Notes: generated by a model from the letters alone, not told the origin. Positions 23,952 through 33,624 are shown, numbered from the stretch's first letter. The stretch: DNA of 64,000 nucleotides from Lacrimispora indolis DSM 755 (GCF_000526995.1 NZ_AZUI01000001.1:4754001-4818000); one strand, 5' to 3'. Numbers and translations: made by a program.

Positions 23952-24950
23952 ATGGAACGTAGAATTATAACCACAGAGGTAACAGAAGAAGATAAAAGGA
24001 TTGAGCCGAACTTAAGGCCAATGTGTCTGGCTGAGTACATTGGGCAGGAAAAGATACGGACCAATTTAAAAGTGTATATTGATGCTGCTAAGGCCAGAGG
24101 GGAATCCCTGGACCACGTTTTATTTTACGGGCCTCCCGGTCTGGGAAAGACCACTCTTTCAGGGATCATTGCCAATGAAATGGGAGTTAATATGAAGGTT
24201 ACTTCAGGGCCTGCAATCGAAAAACCGGGGGAAATGGCTGCCATACTGAACAATCTCCAGGAAGGCGATGTGCTGTTTGTAGATGAGATCCACCGCTTAA
24301 ACCGTCAGGTGGAAGAGGTGCTGTATCCGGCCATGGAGGATTTTGCCATTGATATCATGCTGGGAAAGGATTCTTCAGCCAGGTCCATAAGGCTGGACCT
24401 TCCCAAATTCACTTTGGTGGGAGCAACTACCAGGGCAGGGCTTTTGACTGCCCCTTTAAGAGACAGGTTCGGCGTAGTGCAGAAGCTGGAATTTTACACG
24501 CCTCAGGAGCTGAAGATCATTGTCTGCCGTTCTGCCAAAGTCCTTCAGGTGGAAATTGAGGAAGAGGGAGCTGCAGAAATTGCCAAACGTTCCAGAGGAA
24601 CCCCCAGACTTGCCAACCGACTGTTAAAGAGAGTGAGGGATTTCGCCCAGGTGAAATACGATGGCATCATTACAAAGGAAGTGGCGGATTTTGCCCTTGA
24701 CATCCTGGATGTGGATAAGTTTGGCCTGGATTATAATGACCGGGCGATCCTGACCACAATGATTGAGAAGTTTGCCGGCGGTCCCGTAGGGCTGGATACC
24801 CTGGCCGCTTCCCTGGGAGAGGATGCCGGCACTCTGGAAGATGTTTATGAGCCTTATCTTCTGATGAACGGATTTATAAACCGCACCTCCAGAGGGCGTG
24901 TTGCAACGGAACGGGCGTATGAGCATCTTGGAATACCTGTATGTCCATAG
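23952..24950 (+). CDS. ruvB: Holliday junction branch-migration ATPase RuvB
   Basis: 332-aa AAA+ motor. Walker [10 protein letters not shown] (about 60-68), Walker [10 protein letters not shown], sensor 1 LVGATTRAG, arginine finger region PLRDRFG, and the C-terminal winged helix ([21 protein letters not shown]). Length is normal. It forms hexameric rings on either side of the RuvA-junction complex. No ruvC is visible nearby, as is usual in Firmicutes. Confidence 0.98.
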   Translation: MERRIITTEVTEEDKRIEPNLRPMCLAEYIGQEKIRTNLKVYIDAAKARGESLDHVLFYGPPGLGKTTLSGIIANEMGVNMKVTSGPAIEKPGEMAAILNNLQEGDVLFVDEIHRLNRQVEEVLYPAMEDFAIDIMLGKDSSARSIRLDLPKFTLVGATTRAGLLTAPLRDRFGVVQKLEFYTPQELKIIVCRSAKVLQVEIEEEGAAEIAKRSRGTPRLANRLLKRVRDFAQVKYDGIITKEVADFALDILDVDKFGLDYNDRAILTTMIEKFAGGPVGLDTLAASLGEDAGTLEDVYEPYLLMNGFINRTSRGRVATERAYEHLGIPVCP

Positions 24951-25016
24951 GGCTTTCCTATCTGTGTAAAATATGTTATAGTAAAAAAGAGCAAACCATA
25001 ACAGGGAGAGAACAGA

Positions 25017-25385
25017 ATGGATTCCAAACGCAATACAGAAGTTTTGATAGATGGCAAGATTTATGCATTGGGCGGTAGCGAAGAAGAAAGCTATATCCAG
25101 CGCCTGGCCAGTTACATCAATGAGATGATCATGACTTTAAAGCATCAGGCAGGGTTCACGAAGCAAAGCGCAGAATACCAGAATATCATGATCCAGTTAA
25201 ATATGGCAGATGATTACTTTAAAGCCAGAGAGCAGATCGCCAGACTGGAGCAGCAGAAGGCGGAAATGGAAAAGGAGACCTATAGCTTAAAGCATGAGCT
25301 TGTGGCCACCCAGATGAAGCTTGAATCGGCAAGGATGGAACTGGCGGAAGCCAGGAAATCTGCGGATTCCGGTAAGAAGGAATAA
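25017..25385 (+). CDS. zapA: Cell division protein ZapA
   Basis: 122 aa. The N-terminal ZapA domain (TEVLIDGKIYALGGSEEESYIQRLASYINEMI) is followed by a long coiled coil (about 60-115). It promotes FtsZ bundling at the division site. GGGAGAGAAC precedes the ATG. The spacer to the next gene holds GAGGGGATGTT / AACATCCTCTC (about 25391-25428), a possible weak terminator with only TTT after it. Confidence 0.9.
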   Translation: MDSKRNTEVLIDGKIYALGGSEEESYIQRLASYINEMIMTLKHQAGFTKQSAEYQNIMIQLNMADDYFKAREQIARLEQQKAEMEKETYSLKHELVATQMKLESARMELAEARKSADSGKKE

Positions 25386-25458
25386 CTCAGGAGGGGATGT
25401 TGGGCGGCTGGACCGTAACATCCTCTCTTTCATCAATATAGGAAATCAGGAGGAACAT

Positions 25459-27642
25459 GTGAAAAAAGCAGTTGAGGTTCTTGCTCCGGCAGGATCATTT
25501 GAAAGTATGAAGGCAGCGGTAGCGGCAGGTGCCGATGCGGTCTATATGGGCGGAAGCCGGTTTGGAGCGAGGGCTTTTGCAGAAAATCCTGAAGAGGACA
25601 AGCTGCTGGAAGCCATTGATTACATCCATCTTCATGGGCGGAAGCTGTACTTAACCGTTAATACGCTGATGAAGGAGCAGGAGATAGAGGAGCTTTATGA
25701 TTATCTTGTTCCATATTTCAGGCATGGCCTGGATGCGGTTATTGTACAGGATATGGGAACCTTTGCTTTTATTCGGGAACATTTTCCGGGACTTCCCATT
25801 CATGCCAGCACGCAGATGACCATTACCGGCGCTTACGGGGCTAAAATTTTAAAGGACCTGGGAGCAGAACGGGTGGTCACTGCCAGGGAATTGTCTTTAA
25901 AGGAAATAAAAAATATCAGGGATCAGATGGATGTGGAGATTGAAAGCTTTGTACACGGCGCGTTGTGCTACTGCTATTCCGGCCAGTGCCTGTTCAGCAG
26001 CCTCATTGGAGGACGAAGCGGGAACAGGGGGCGATGCGCTCAGACCTGCCGTCTGCCCTATGAGGTGAAACGGGAAGGACAGGCTCTTGGAGGAAAGGAT
26101 GACCGCTATAGTCTCAGCCTTAAGGATTTAAACACCCTGGATATCCTTCCGGACCTGATAGAGGCCGGAGTCTATTCCCTGAAAATTGAAGGAAGGATGA
26201 AAAGTCCCAGATATACGGCCGGAGTGGTAAGCATTTACCGCAAATACACGGACCTTTATCTGACCCAGGGAAGAGAAGGCTATCAGGTGGAAGAACAGGA
26301 TAAGAAGGCTCTTCTGGATCTGTTTGACAGGGGCGGCCAGACTGAGGGATACTATAAGCGGCAAAATGGGCGGGATATGGTAGTCTGGAAGGAAAAGCCT
26401 GCTTTTCGGGAGGGCAACCAGCAGCTGTTGAATTATCTTGATAAGAATTTTGTGGAAAAACAGGTGAGGGAGCCTGTGTTGGGAACCGCTCTTTTTGAAG
26501 AAGGGAAGAATGCTTCCTTGGTGTTAAATGCCTGCGGCCATCATGCCGCTGTCACCGGGGAGTTGGTCCAGATTGCCCAGAATCAGCCTGCCACTGAGGA
26601 AAAGGTGAGAAAGCAGCTGGATAAGACGGGAAATACGCCCTTTTATTTTGAAAGCCTTGATATTAAGATAAAAGGAAATGTATTCTTGCCGGTTCAGGCT
26701 CTTAATGACTTACGCAGGCGCGGGCTGGAAGCTTTGGAAAATGAGATTCTCAGAGCTTACAGAAAGGATGGGCAGGAAGTACCGGTAAAAGCCTGTGATA
26801 AAGCTGGTTACAGCCCAAAAGCGGCTTTGGAAGGTCCGGAGCTTACGGTTTCTCTGGAGAGGCCGGATTGCCTTGATGTGGCAGTATCCAGCTCTGATGT
26901 GAAAAGAATTTATATTGATGCTGCGGAATTTAAGCCGGAATTGTGGAAGGATTCTGTAGAATCTTGCCATAGAGCAGGAAAGGAGTGCATGCTTACCATG
27001 CCTCATATCTTCCGGACTCTGGCAAAACAGTTTTTTGATAAATATTTAACGGAACTTAAGGCTGCTGAATTTGACGGGTTTTTGATCCGTTCTCTGGAGG
27101 AGACCGGTTATTTAAAGGAAAAGGGAATCAGGGGACGCCTGATATTTGACTTTGGCATGTATGGAATGAACAATTATGCCCAGAAAATGCTAAAGAAGCT
27201 GGGAGCGGATGAGCTTACCTGGCCGGTAGAATTAAACAGCCGGGAATTGGGAAAACTAAAAGTTCCGGGAGAGCTGCTGGTATATGGCCGCCTTCCCATG
27301 ATGGTGACTGCCCAGTGTCTTCATCAGGGACTGGAGCGGTGTGACAGGACTCCGGTTGTTCTTACATTAAAGGACCGTATGGGAAAAATTTTTCCGGTAA
27401 AAAACCACTGTGCGTTCTGCTACAATTCTATCTATAATTCGGCCCCGGTATCTCTCCTGGGTCTCCAGGAGGCTGTGAAGGGTTTATCTCCTTCTAACCT
27501 GCGGCTTCAGTTCACTACGGAGAATAAAGCACAGACAAAATCGGTGATACAAAGCTTTTCTGACGGATTCCTTCATGAAAGAGAAGCAAAGTTACCCTTT
27601 GAAGAGTTCACGAGAGGTCATTTCAAACGCGGTGTAGAGTAG
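25459..27642 (+). CDS. U32 family peptidase/hydroxylase-like protein
   Basis: 727 aa from GTG 25459, chosen because AGGAGG lies five bases upstream. The U32 domain starts at once (VEVLAPAGSFESMKAAVAAGADAVYMGG) and holds the family signature with four Cys around GALCYCYSGQCLFSS and GRCAQTCRLPY; the same cysteines are proposed iron ligands in the tRNA/rRNA hydroxylase relatives TrhP and RlhA. The C-terminal half (DUF3656-like region and a second barrel-like part) ends with HCAFCYNSIYN. It could be an RNA-hydroxylating enzyme rather than a protease; the sequence alone does not decide. Confidence 0.88.
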   Translation: MKKAVEVLAPAGSFESMKAAVAAGADAVYMGGSRFGARAFAENPEEDKLLEAIDYIHLHGRKLYLTVNTLMKEQEIEELYDYLVPYFRHGLDAVIVQDMGTFAFIREHFPGLPIHASTQMTITGAYGAKILKDLGAERVVTARELSLKEIKNIRDQMDVEIESFVHGALCYCYSGQCLFSSLIGGRSGNRGRCAQTCRLPYEVKREGQALGGKDDRYSLSLKDLNTLDILPDLIEAGVYSLKIEGRMKSPRYTAGVVSIYRKYTDLYLTQGREGYQVEEQDKKALLDLFDRGGQTEGYYKRQNGRDMVVWKEKPAFREGNQQLLNYLDKNFVEKQVREPVLGTALFEEGKNASLVLNACGHHAAVTGELVQIAQNQPATEEKVRKQLDKTGNTPFYFESLDIKIKGNVFLPVQALNDLRRRGLEALENEILRAYRKDGQEVPVKACDKAGYSPKAALEGPELTVSLERPDCLDVAVSSSDVKRIYIDAAEFKPELWKDSVESCHRAGKECMLTMPHIFRTLAKQFFDKYLTELKAAEFDGFLIRSLEETGYLKEKGIRGRLIFDFGMYGMNNYAQKMLKKLGADELTWPVELNSRELGKLKVPGELLVYGRLPMMVTAQCLHQGLERCDRTPVVLTLKDRMGKIFPVKNHCAFCYNSIYNSAPVSLLGLQEAVKGLSPSNLRLQFTTENKAQTKSVIQSFSDGFLHEREAKLPFEEFTRGHFKRGVE

Positions 27643-27649
27643 GTGGCAT

Positions 27650-28975
27650 ATGATTAATCTGATTATTGATATCTCCAGATATCTGATGATACTGTTGATT
27701 GCATTATACACATATTTGAATTTCCGTTTTTTTTCGCTTCCGGATGAAATCAGGAAAAAGAAAATTTACAGGCGGCAGAACTTTGACATGTTTCTCATTC
27801 ATCTGCTGGCTTATCTGGTCATCTGGCTGGAGACAAAGGATGAACGGATGCTGGTGTTTTACGTGGCCCAGGTGGTGTTTTTTTTCACTTACCTGTTTTT
27901 GTACAGGCTGATTTACCGCAATGCATCCAGATTGCTGGTCAATAATATGTGCATGCTTCTTACCGTAGGCTTTATCATGCTGACCAGACTTTCTTTTGAC
28001 CGGTCGATCAAGCAGTTTGTTATCGTTGCCTCGGCAGCCCTGGTAACCTTTGTGATCCCCTTTGTCATTGACAGGGTATGGCAGCTGAGCAGGATCCCAT
28101 GGGTCTACGGGATCGTAGGGCTTCTCCTTCTGGGAATCGTATGTGTTACCGGGTCCAGCAGCTACGGCGCCCAGCTTTCCCTGGAGATTGGCGGCTATTC
28201 CTTCCAGCCTTCGGAATTTGTAAAGATCAGCTATGTCTTTTTTATAGCTACCATGTTTTACCGGTCTGCCAGCATTCGGACGATCCTTATTGTAACCGCA
28301 GCTGCAGCTCTTCATGTACTCATTCTGGTGGCTTCCAGGGATCTTGGAAGCGCCCTCATTTTCTTTATCACCTATGTATTCATGCTTTTTGTGGCAACGG
28401 GAAAATGGCGGTATCTTCTGGCCGGGGCAGGAGGCGGAGCATTGGCAGCCATGCTGGCCTTTCAACTGTTCAGCCATGTAAGGACCAGAGTGTCGGCATG
28501 GATAAATCCCTGGGAAGATATTGCGGGAAAGGGATACCAGATCACCCAGTCTTTGTTTGCCATTGGAACCGGGGGCTGGTTTGGCATGGGACTTTACCGG
28601 GGAATGCCAAGAAAGATTCCGGTGGTGGAAAAGGATTTCATATTTTCCGCTGTTTCGGAAGAGCTGGGAGGCATCTTTGCCCTGTGTGTTCTTCTCATCT
28701 GCCTTGGCTGCTTTTTACAGTTCATGATGATCGCCAGCCAGATGCAGGCGGTGTTTTATAAGCTGATTGCATTTGGTCTTGGAACCATTTATATCATTCA
28801 GGTATTTTTGACCGTAGGTGGGGTGACAAAGTTCATTCCTTCCACAGGAGTGACGCTTCCCCTGGTCAGCTATGGGGGAAGCTCTATATTAAGCACCTTT
28901 ATCATTTTTGGGATAATCCAGGGACTCTATATACTCAAACGCAATGAAGAGGAAGAAGAAAAATATGAAGGCTAA
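27650..28975 (+). CDS. FtsW/RodA/SpoVE family glycosyltransferase
   Basis: 441-aa polytopic membrane protein of the SEDS peptidoglycan polymerase family, with roughly ten membrane segments. Signatures: QPSEFVKISYVFF (about 183-195), ASRDLGSALIFFITYVFML with the catalytic Asp, and SEELGGIFALCVLL followed by GVTLPLVSYGGSS near the C-terminus. A longer than usual N-terminal part precedes the core. It overlaps or abuts the class B PBP gene, its expected transpeptidase partner. FtsW versus RodA versus SpoVE cannot be assigned from sequence reading. Confidence 0.93.
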   Translation: MINLIIDISRYLMILLIALYTYLNFRFFSLPDEIRKKKIYRRQNFDMFLIHLLAYLVIWLETKDERMLVFYVAQVVFFFTYLFLYRLIYRNASRLLVNNMCMLLTVGFIMLTRLSFDRSIKQFVIVASAALVTFVIPFVIDRVWQLSRIPWVYGIVGLLLLGIVCVTGSSSYGAQLSLEIGGYSFQPSEFVKISYVFFIATMFYRSASIRTILIVTAAAALHVLILVASRDLGSALIFFITYVFMLFVATGKWRYLLAGAGGGALAAMLAFQLFSHVRTRVSAWINPWEDIAGKGYQITQSLFAIGTGGWFGMGLYRGMPRKIPVVEKDFIFSAVSEELGGIFALCVLLICLGCFLQFMMIASQMQAVFYKLIAFGLGTIYIIQVFLTVGGVTKFIPSTGVTLPLVSYGGSSILSTFIIFGIIQGLYILKRNEEEEEKYEG

Positions 28976-30389
28976 TCCAAATCCAAAAGCAAATCACCAT
29001 ATCCTGATGCTCACCTATGGGGTCGTACTGCTTTTTGTAGGGCTTGGGATTTATTTCGGCTACTTTCTTTTGGTAGGAAGCGATAATGTGATCAACAATT
29101 CCTATAACGCCAGGCTTGACAGCTTTGCCGACCGGGTGGTGCGGGGGGAGATTTACAGCAATGACGGCAGAGTCCTTGCCAGAACAGAGGTGGATGGAGA
29201 AGGGAATGAGACAAGGGTATATCCTTATGATTCCCTGTTTGCCCATGTGGTGGGATATTCCACCAATGGGAAGACCGGTCTGGAGGCACTGTCCAATTTC
29301 TATCTGCTTACCAGTCATGTAAATCTCATAGAGCAGGTGGTAAATGAATTGTCAACCGTAAAAAATCCCGGCGACAGCGTTTTCTCTACCCTTGATGTGG
29401 ATCTTCAGAAAACGGCTTATGACGCTTTGGGAAAGCGGAAAGGGGCGGTGATTGTGATGGAACCGGATACAGGCAAGATCCTTGCCATGGTGTCTAAGCC
29501 GGATTACAATCCCAACACCCTGGCTGCTGACTGGAGTCAGCTGGTGGCTGAGGATAACACCTCGGGACAGCTGTTAAACCGCGCCACCCAGGGACTTTAT
29601 CCTCCAGGGTCCACCTTTAAGCTGGTGACTGCCCTGGAATATATGAGGGAAAATCCGTCCAGTTACAGGGATTACACCTTTGACTGCAGCGGGGTTTATC
29701 AAAATGGAGAATATACCATCCGGTGTTATCACGGGACAGCCCATGGGCATCAGAATCTGGAGCAGGCATTTGCAAATTCCTGTAACGGAGCTTTTTCCAG
29801 CCTTGGTTTGCAGCTGGATTTAAATGGACTAAAGAATACTGCGGACCAGCTTTTGTTTAATACGGATCTGCCTTTGCCCATTGGCGGCAGCAAAAGCTCC
29901 TATACCATGGGAAGCGGTGCGGACACATGGCAGATCCTTCAGACCGCCATCGGCCAGGGCCAGACCCAGATAACACCCATTCATAATGCCATGATCGTTG
30001 CGGCCATTGCCAACGGTGGAACCCTTATGAGGCCCTATCTCATTGACCACGTGGAAAACGCGGGGGGGGATGTCATTAAAAAATTCATGCCTCAGTCCTA
30101 TGGCAGCCTTATGACTGCAGTGGAAGCGGCCGATTTGACTGAGTTTATGCGGAATGTGGTGACTGAGGGAACCGGCTCTGCTCTCAGGACCGATGCCTAT
30201 ACAGTAGCCGGGAAGACCGGCTCTGCGGAATTTGAAAAAGGCAAGGAAACCCATGCCTGGTTTGTGGGTTTCGCTCCGGCAGAGCATCCCAAGGTAGTCA
30301 TCAGCGTGATTGCGGAGGAAAGCGGCTCCGGCGGGCAAACGGCAGCTCCCATTGCCAGAGCTCTTTTTGATTTATATTTTTCCAGATAA
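28965..30389 (+). CDS. Penicillin-binding protein, class B transpeptidase
   Basis: 474 aa from ATG 28965, chosen because AGAGGAAGAAG lies just upstream; an ATG at 28944 is in frame but has no site. One N-terminal membrane anchor (ILMLTYGVVLLFVGLGIYFGYFL), a short dimerisation-type region (VVRGEIYSNDGRVLA), then the transpeptidase domain: STFK (in PPGSTFKLVT), SCN (NSCNGAF) and KTG (AGKTGSAEF). It resembles the PbpA/PBP2 type without the large N-terminal pedestal. It cross-links peptidoglycan outside the membrane together with the SEDS protein encoded by the overlapping upstream gene. Confidence 0.92.
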   Translation: MKANPNPKANHHILMLTYGVVLLFVGLGIYFGYFLLVGSDNVINNSYNARLDSFADRVVRGEIYSNDGRVLARTEVDGEGNETRVYPYDSLFAHVVGYSTNGKTGLEALSNFYLLTSHVNLIEQVVNELSTVKNPGDSVFSTLDVDLQKTAYDALGKRKGAVIVMEPDTGKILAMVSKPDYNPNTLAADWSQLVAEDNTSGQLLNRATQGLYPPGSTFKLVTALEYMRENPSSYRDYTFDCSGVYQNGEYTIRCYHGTAHGHQNLEQAFANSCNGAFSSLGLQLDLNGLKNTADQLLFNTDLPLPIGGSKSSYTMGSGADTWQILQTAIGQGQTQITPIHNAMIVAAIANGGTLMRPYLIDHVENAGGDVIKKFMPQSYGSLMTAVEAADLTEFMRNVVTEGTGSALRTDAYTVAGKTGSAEFEKGKETHAWFVGFAPAEHPKVVISVIAEESGSGGQTAAPIARALFDLYFSR

Positions 30390-30426
30390 TAGAAGATTAT
30401 GATATCTGTTTTCAATGATTACGCAC

Positions 30427-30455
30427 TTGCATATGAGCCCAAAAAGAGGTATACT
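30427..30455 (+). promoter_or_regulatory. Sigma-A promoter of the Nudix gene
   Basis: TTGCAT (30427-30432), 17 bases, TATACT (30450-30455), about 70 bp before the start codon. Confidence 0.65.
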
Positions 30456-30528
30456 AGAGCCAGTCTGTGTGACACACCAAAACCGGAGCTTCCGACGGGA
30501 GTTACGGTTTCACTCTGGAGGAATTGCA

Positions 30529-30981
30529 ATGATTGAAGCAACGAGTTGTGGCGGTGTGGTTATTTTTCGAGGTAAAATTCTGGTTTTATATAAGAATTAC
30601 AAAAATAAGTATGAAGGTTGGGTTTTGCCAAAGGGAACAGTAGAAGCGGGTGAAGAGTACAAAGAGACGGCTCTCCGGGAGGTGAAGGAAGAGACAGGGG
30701 TAAGTGCGTCCATAATCAAATACATTGGTAAGAGCCAGTACTCCTTTAACACGCCTCAGGATATGGTGGAAAAAGATGTGCACTGGTATCTAATGATGGC
30801 CGACAGCTATTACAGTAAACCACAGCGGGAAGAATATTTTATTGATTCAGGATACTATAAATTCCATGAAGCGTATCATCTTCTGAAGTTTTCCAATGAA
30901 AAGCAGATATTGGAAAAGGCCTACAATGAATATCTGGATTTAAAGAAGAGCAACTTGTGGGGCAATAAAAAGTATTTCTGA
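30529..30981 (+). CDS. Nudix hydrolase
   Basis: 150 aa from ATG 30529 (TGGAGGAATTGC upstream); the frame open back to 30415 lies inside the promoter region. The Nudix box GTVEAGEEYKETALREVKEE with following TGV is complete (Gx5Ex7REUxEExGU). It hydrolyses a nucleoside diphosphate linked to another moiety; the substrate cannot be read off. Monocistronic, ended by a bidirectional terminator. Confidence 0.92.
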   Translation: MIEATSCGGVVIFRGKILVLYKNYKNKYEGWVLPKGTVEAGEEYKETALREVKEETGVSASIIKYIGKSQYSFNTPQDMVEKDVHWYLMMADSYYSKPQREEYFIDSGYYKFHEAYHLLKFSNEKQILEKAYNEYLDLKKSNLWGNKKYF

Positions 30982-31018
30982 GAAATGAGACCAGGAAAGC
31001 ACCTGGGCTTTAGCCAGG

Positions 31019-31058
31019 AGAGCCGGAAAAGTTCAGCAGCAACTTTTCCGGCTCTTCT
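31019..31058. terminator. Bidirectional terminator
   Basis: Perfect 15-bp stem AGAGCCGGAAAAGTT / AACTTTTCCGGCTCT with a 7-base loop, between the Nudix gene and the convergent CheW-type gene. Confidence 0.85.
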
Positions 31059-31059
31059 A

Positions 31060-31881
31060 TTAAAAAGCGGCTTCCAGCTTTTTTAATCTGGCTGACAGGT
31101 AATTTGTGTTAAGCTCAAAGATAAGGCCTTCGCATTTGGGGCTTTCCATCACATGATTGATATAGGAACAGCGGTTTACCATGGGATCTTCATCCCTGTC
31201 TGAAATGGTATCCAGGTCTTCTACTGCAACAATCTCATCCACCACAATCCCCCATTGGATGCCGTCCAGTATGAGGACCATCTCTTTGTATATGGTTGAA
31301 CGGAACAGTTCCTTTGTCTGGTCCAGAAGGCTCAGAATGGTTGGCATGGATTCCTCCTTTACCTGCTTTAAAATCTTAAGCAGGCATTCTTCCCTGCTGC
31401 AGTTTTCACAGTCCTTTTTGCATCGGTCCGCTTCATCAGCAGCCATGTGGAGCTTTGCATGAGGCTCTTCTATTTTACGGAGATGGTTGGCAATGGTAAG
31501 ATTGTCGGTTTTAAAATTATCGTACCATCTTCCCAGGGCACACTGGTGGGGATCCTTTGCCAGACGGAAGTTTCCGCCTTCTTCAATAAAGCGCTCCAGT
31601 TCCTTAACCCAGTTGATGTGGTCCTGCTTCCTGGCATCAATCATCTCTTCGAAATCCTTACATTCATCGGAAATGGATTTTAGTCCAAAGGTGATCCGAA
31701 GGTCAAGCATTTGTATGACCTCATTCCGGTATTTGAACATTCCGGTCACATTGGCCGGGGCGGCCGGTATTGTGCTGTAGTTGGGCAGCTGTACAATGGT
31801 TGATATGTATTTGCTGTTAATGCAATAGAGGGAACCGGCAATTTTGAATAAAATATACGGATATTTGATCTCTTTTTCCAT
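31060..31881 (-). CDS. CheW-like coupling protein with an inserted CZB zinc-binding domain
   Basis: 273 aa. CheW-type strands are at the N-terminus (YILFKIAGSLYCINSKYISTIV) and again at the C-terminus (MVLILDGIQWGIVVDEIVAVEDL), i.e. one CheW fold interrupted after the first about 75 residues. The insert carries a chemoreceptor zinc-binding (CZB) pattern: His88 in DHINW, Cys114 in CALGRW, His141 and His145 in PHAKLH. A second cluster Cys154, 158, 161 and 166 follows. It could sense zinc, redox state or hypochlorite and tune CheA signalling. No other chemotaxis gene is in the window. The ATG follows AAGGTATTATC-type weak spacing. Confidence 0.8.
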   Translation of the reverse strand: MEKEIKYPYILFKIAGSLYCINSKYISTIVQLPNYSTIPAAPANVTGMFKYRNEVIQMLDLRITFGLKSISDECKDFEEMIDARKQDHINWVKELERFIEEGGNFRLAKDPHQCALGRWYDNFKTDNLTIANHLRKIEEPHAKLHMAADEADRCKKDCENCSREECLLKILKQVKEESMPTILSLLDQTKELFRSTIYKEMVLILDGIQWGIVVDEIVAVEDLDTISDRDEDPMVNRCSYINHVMESPKCEGLIFELNTNYLSARLKKLEAAF

Positions 31882-32165
31882 TTTTTGATAATACCTTCCC
31901 TTTTTCTATATTCTGGATAATTGTATTATAAGTCCTATTGCTACATAGTTCAACGTCTTTTGAGGAAAATTATATGTTAAATCTTAATGAATGGACTATG
32001 AATAACTGGAAATTCAGAGTATAATAAATTTGGATATCTGACCAGACATGTTTGGAGGGGGAATTCAGGTTATGGCTGGATAAAATGAGAAGAAATGTCT
32101 GAAATTACTGTAAAGGGAACAGTTCGTATCATGAAACAGGACTAATTTATCGGGGAGGAAGGAAC
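31882..32165 (+). promoter_or_regulatory. Divergent intergenic spacer
   Basis: 284 bp, AT-rich, between the CheW-type gene and the next plus-strand gene. A TATAAT at about 32019-32024 is the only -10-like element seen, with no good -35. No ORF with a plausible start and no strong hairpin. Confidence 0.3.
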
Positions 32166-32399
32166 ATGGTAAAAGTAAGCTCTTTAAGCCGCAGCATCAA
32201 TGCTTTTTATGTGGAATGGAGTGCTCTCAATCACTACTTGTCATCCTATGAATGCGAGCGGAATGGGGTGCCCTATGTTGGGTTTGGTGACCCTCGCGTC
32301 CAAAAGCTTTGGAAGGGATTATCTGCTCAGGAGCGGAAAGAGGTTATGAAGCGCTTAGGCGCAAGAAATGAGACGGATTTGCAGAATTATTTCACCTGA
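32166..32399 (+). CDS. Small protein of unknown function
   Basis: 77 aa; GGGGAGGAAGG lies just upstream of the ATG. Soluble, mixed charge, probably helical (GLSAQERKEVMKRLGARNETDLQNYF at the C-terminus); no Cys pair, signal peptide or membrane segment. Family not recognised. It lies 34 bp before the exonuclease gene and may share its transcript. Confidence 0.65.
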   Translation: MVKVSSLSRSINAFYVEWSALNHYLSSYECERNGVPYVGFGDPRVQKLWKGLSAQERKEVMKRLGARNETDLQNYFT

Positions 32400-32433
32400 T
32401 TCTGCAAAGATTTTATAAGGAATGGAGAAATAC

Positions 32434-33510
32434 ATGTCTGAAAGAAAATTTGTAGTTGTTGACGGTTCTTCTATGCTGTCGACCTGTTACTATGCGGTTT
32501 TACCAAGGGAAATCATGTTTGCAAAGTCAGAAGAAGAAAAGCAGAGGCATTACGACAAAATTCTTCATGCAAAGGACGGCACTTATACCAATGCGGTCTT
32601 TGGAATGCTTAAGATGGTAGTTTCCCTGATGAAAAAGCAGCAGCCGGACCACATTGCCTTTGTGTTTGATAAAACCAGGGATACCTTTCGGAGAGAACTG
32701 TATCCGGATTATAAGGGAACCAGGGGAGTTACTCCGGAGCCGCTAAAGAGCCAGTTTATCCTGATGGAGGACATTTTAAAGGATGTTGGCTTTCAGGTGC
32801 TTTTAAGTGAACAGTATGAGGCCGACGATTATGCAGGAAGCCTGGTCATGAAATTCAGGGAGGAGATTCCCATGATCCTTCTCACAAAGGATCACGATTA
32901 TCTCCAGCTAATAAACGATGAATACAATGTGAGGGCATGGATGGTCCAGTCCCGGCAGGAGAAGGCAGATGAGCTGTATAAAAAATATTATTCCTTTTAC
33001 GGCGTAAAAAAAGAAGAGGTCAACCTTCCTGAAAAGGTTTTTGAATATACTGCTGATACGGTGCTGAGAGAAGAAGGAGTCAGGCCGGAACAGATCGCTG
33101 ATTTAAAAGGAATCCAGGGAGATCCTTCCGACAATATTCCAGGAGTAAAGGGAGTAAGCAGTGCGGCACCGCCTCTTCTTCGGGAATATGGCACTGTGGA
33201 AGAGATATACCGTTCCATCCGCGAAGCCGAAGCTGATAAAAAAAGTTTAAAAGAACTTCAGGATTTTTGGAAGAACCAGTTGGGCATCACCCGTTCTCCT
33301 TATAAGGCACTGACAAAAACCAGTGAGGAGGAATTGTGCGGCGAAAAGGCGGCTCTGCTTTCCAAAACCCTGGCGACCATGAAGACGGATATTCCCATTG
33401 ACATGGAGCTTAAGGATTTTTCTGCGGAAGCTTATCAGGAGGAAAAAGTCAAAAAATGGCTGAAAACCCTTGATATAAAAGAAGCTTCCATTTTTGGTAC
33501 GGGAAAATGA
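32434..33510 (+). CDS. Stand-alone 5'-3' exonuclease (DNA polymerase I N-domain type)
   Basis: 358 aa from ATG 32434 (AGGAATGGAG upstream; an ATG at 32422 adds four residues). Flap/5' nuclease core: VVDGSSMLSTCYYA, FDKTRDTFRRELYPDYKGTR (arch and metal site), YEADDYAG, LLTKDHDYLQL, and GDPSDNIPGVKG. The helix-3-turn-helix that normally continues GIGEKTA reads GVSSAAPPLL, lacking the usual Lys-Thr. No polymerase domain follows, like B. subtilis YpcP (a 5'-3' exonuclease). Expected role: primer removal and repair; the altered DNA-binding hairpin is odd. Confidence 0.85.
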   Translation: MSERKFVVVDGSSMLSTCYYAVLPREIMFAKSEEEKQRHYDKILHAKDGTYTNAVFGMLKMVVSLMKKQQPDHIAFVFDKTRDTFRRELYPDYKGTRGVTPEPLKSQFILMEDILKDVGFQVLLSEQYEADDYAGSLVMKFREEIPMILLTKDHDYLQLINDEYNVRAWMVQSRQEKADELYKKYYSFYGVKKEEVNLPEKVFEYTADTVLREEGVRPEQIADLKGIQGDPSDNIPGVKGVSSAAPPLLREYGTVEEIYRSIREAEADKKSLKELQDFWKNQLGITRSPYKALTKTSEEELCGEKAALLSKTLATMKTDIPIDMELKDFSAEAYQEEKVKKWLKTLDIKEASIFGTGK

Positions 33511-33624
33511 TGCTTTTAAAAGTATTTTTTCATCCTGCCTGGGGACACTCATACAGAGCGTCCGGGATTTTAAATGAAATACCCTGCAGTAAGCTATGAA
33601 GTATTGGTCCCTTGCAGGATTCGC

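Noticed and set aside
27704..28477. 257-aa minus-strand ORF inside the FtsW/RodA gene
   Set aside because: Antisense shadow of a clear membrane-protein gene; His/Gln/Lys-rich composition typical of reverse-strand reading.
28078..28761. 227-aa plus-strand ORF in another frame of the FtsW/RodA gene
   Set aside because: Frame shadow of the SEDS gene; Cys/His/Arg-rich with no domain.
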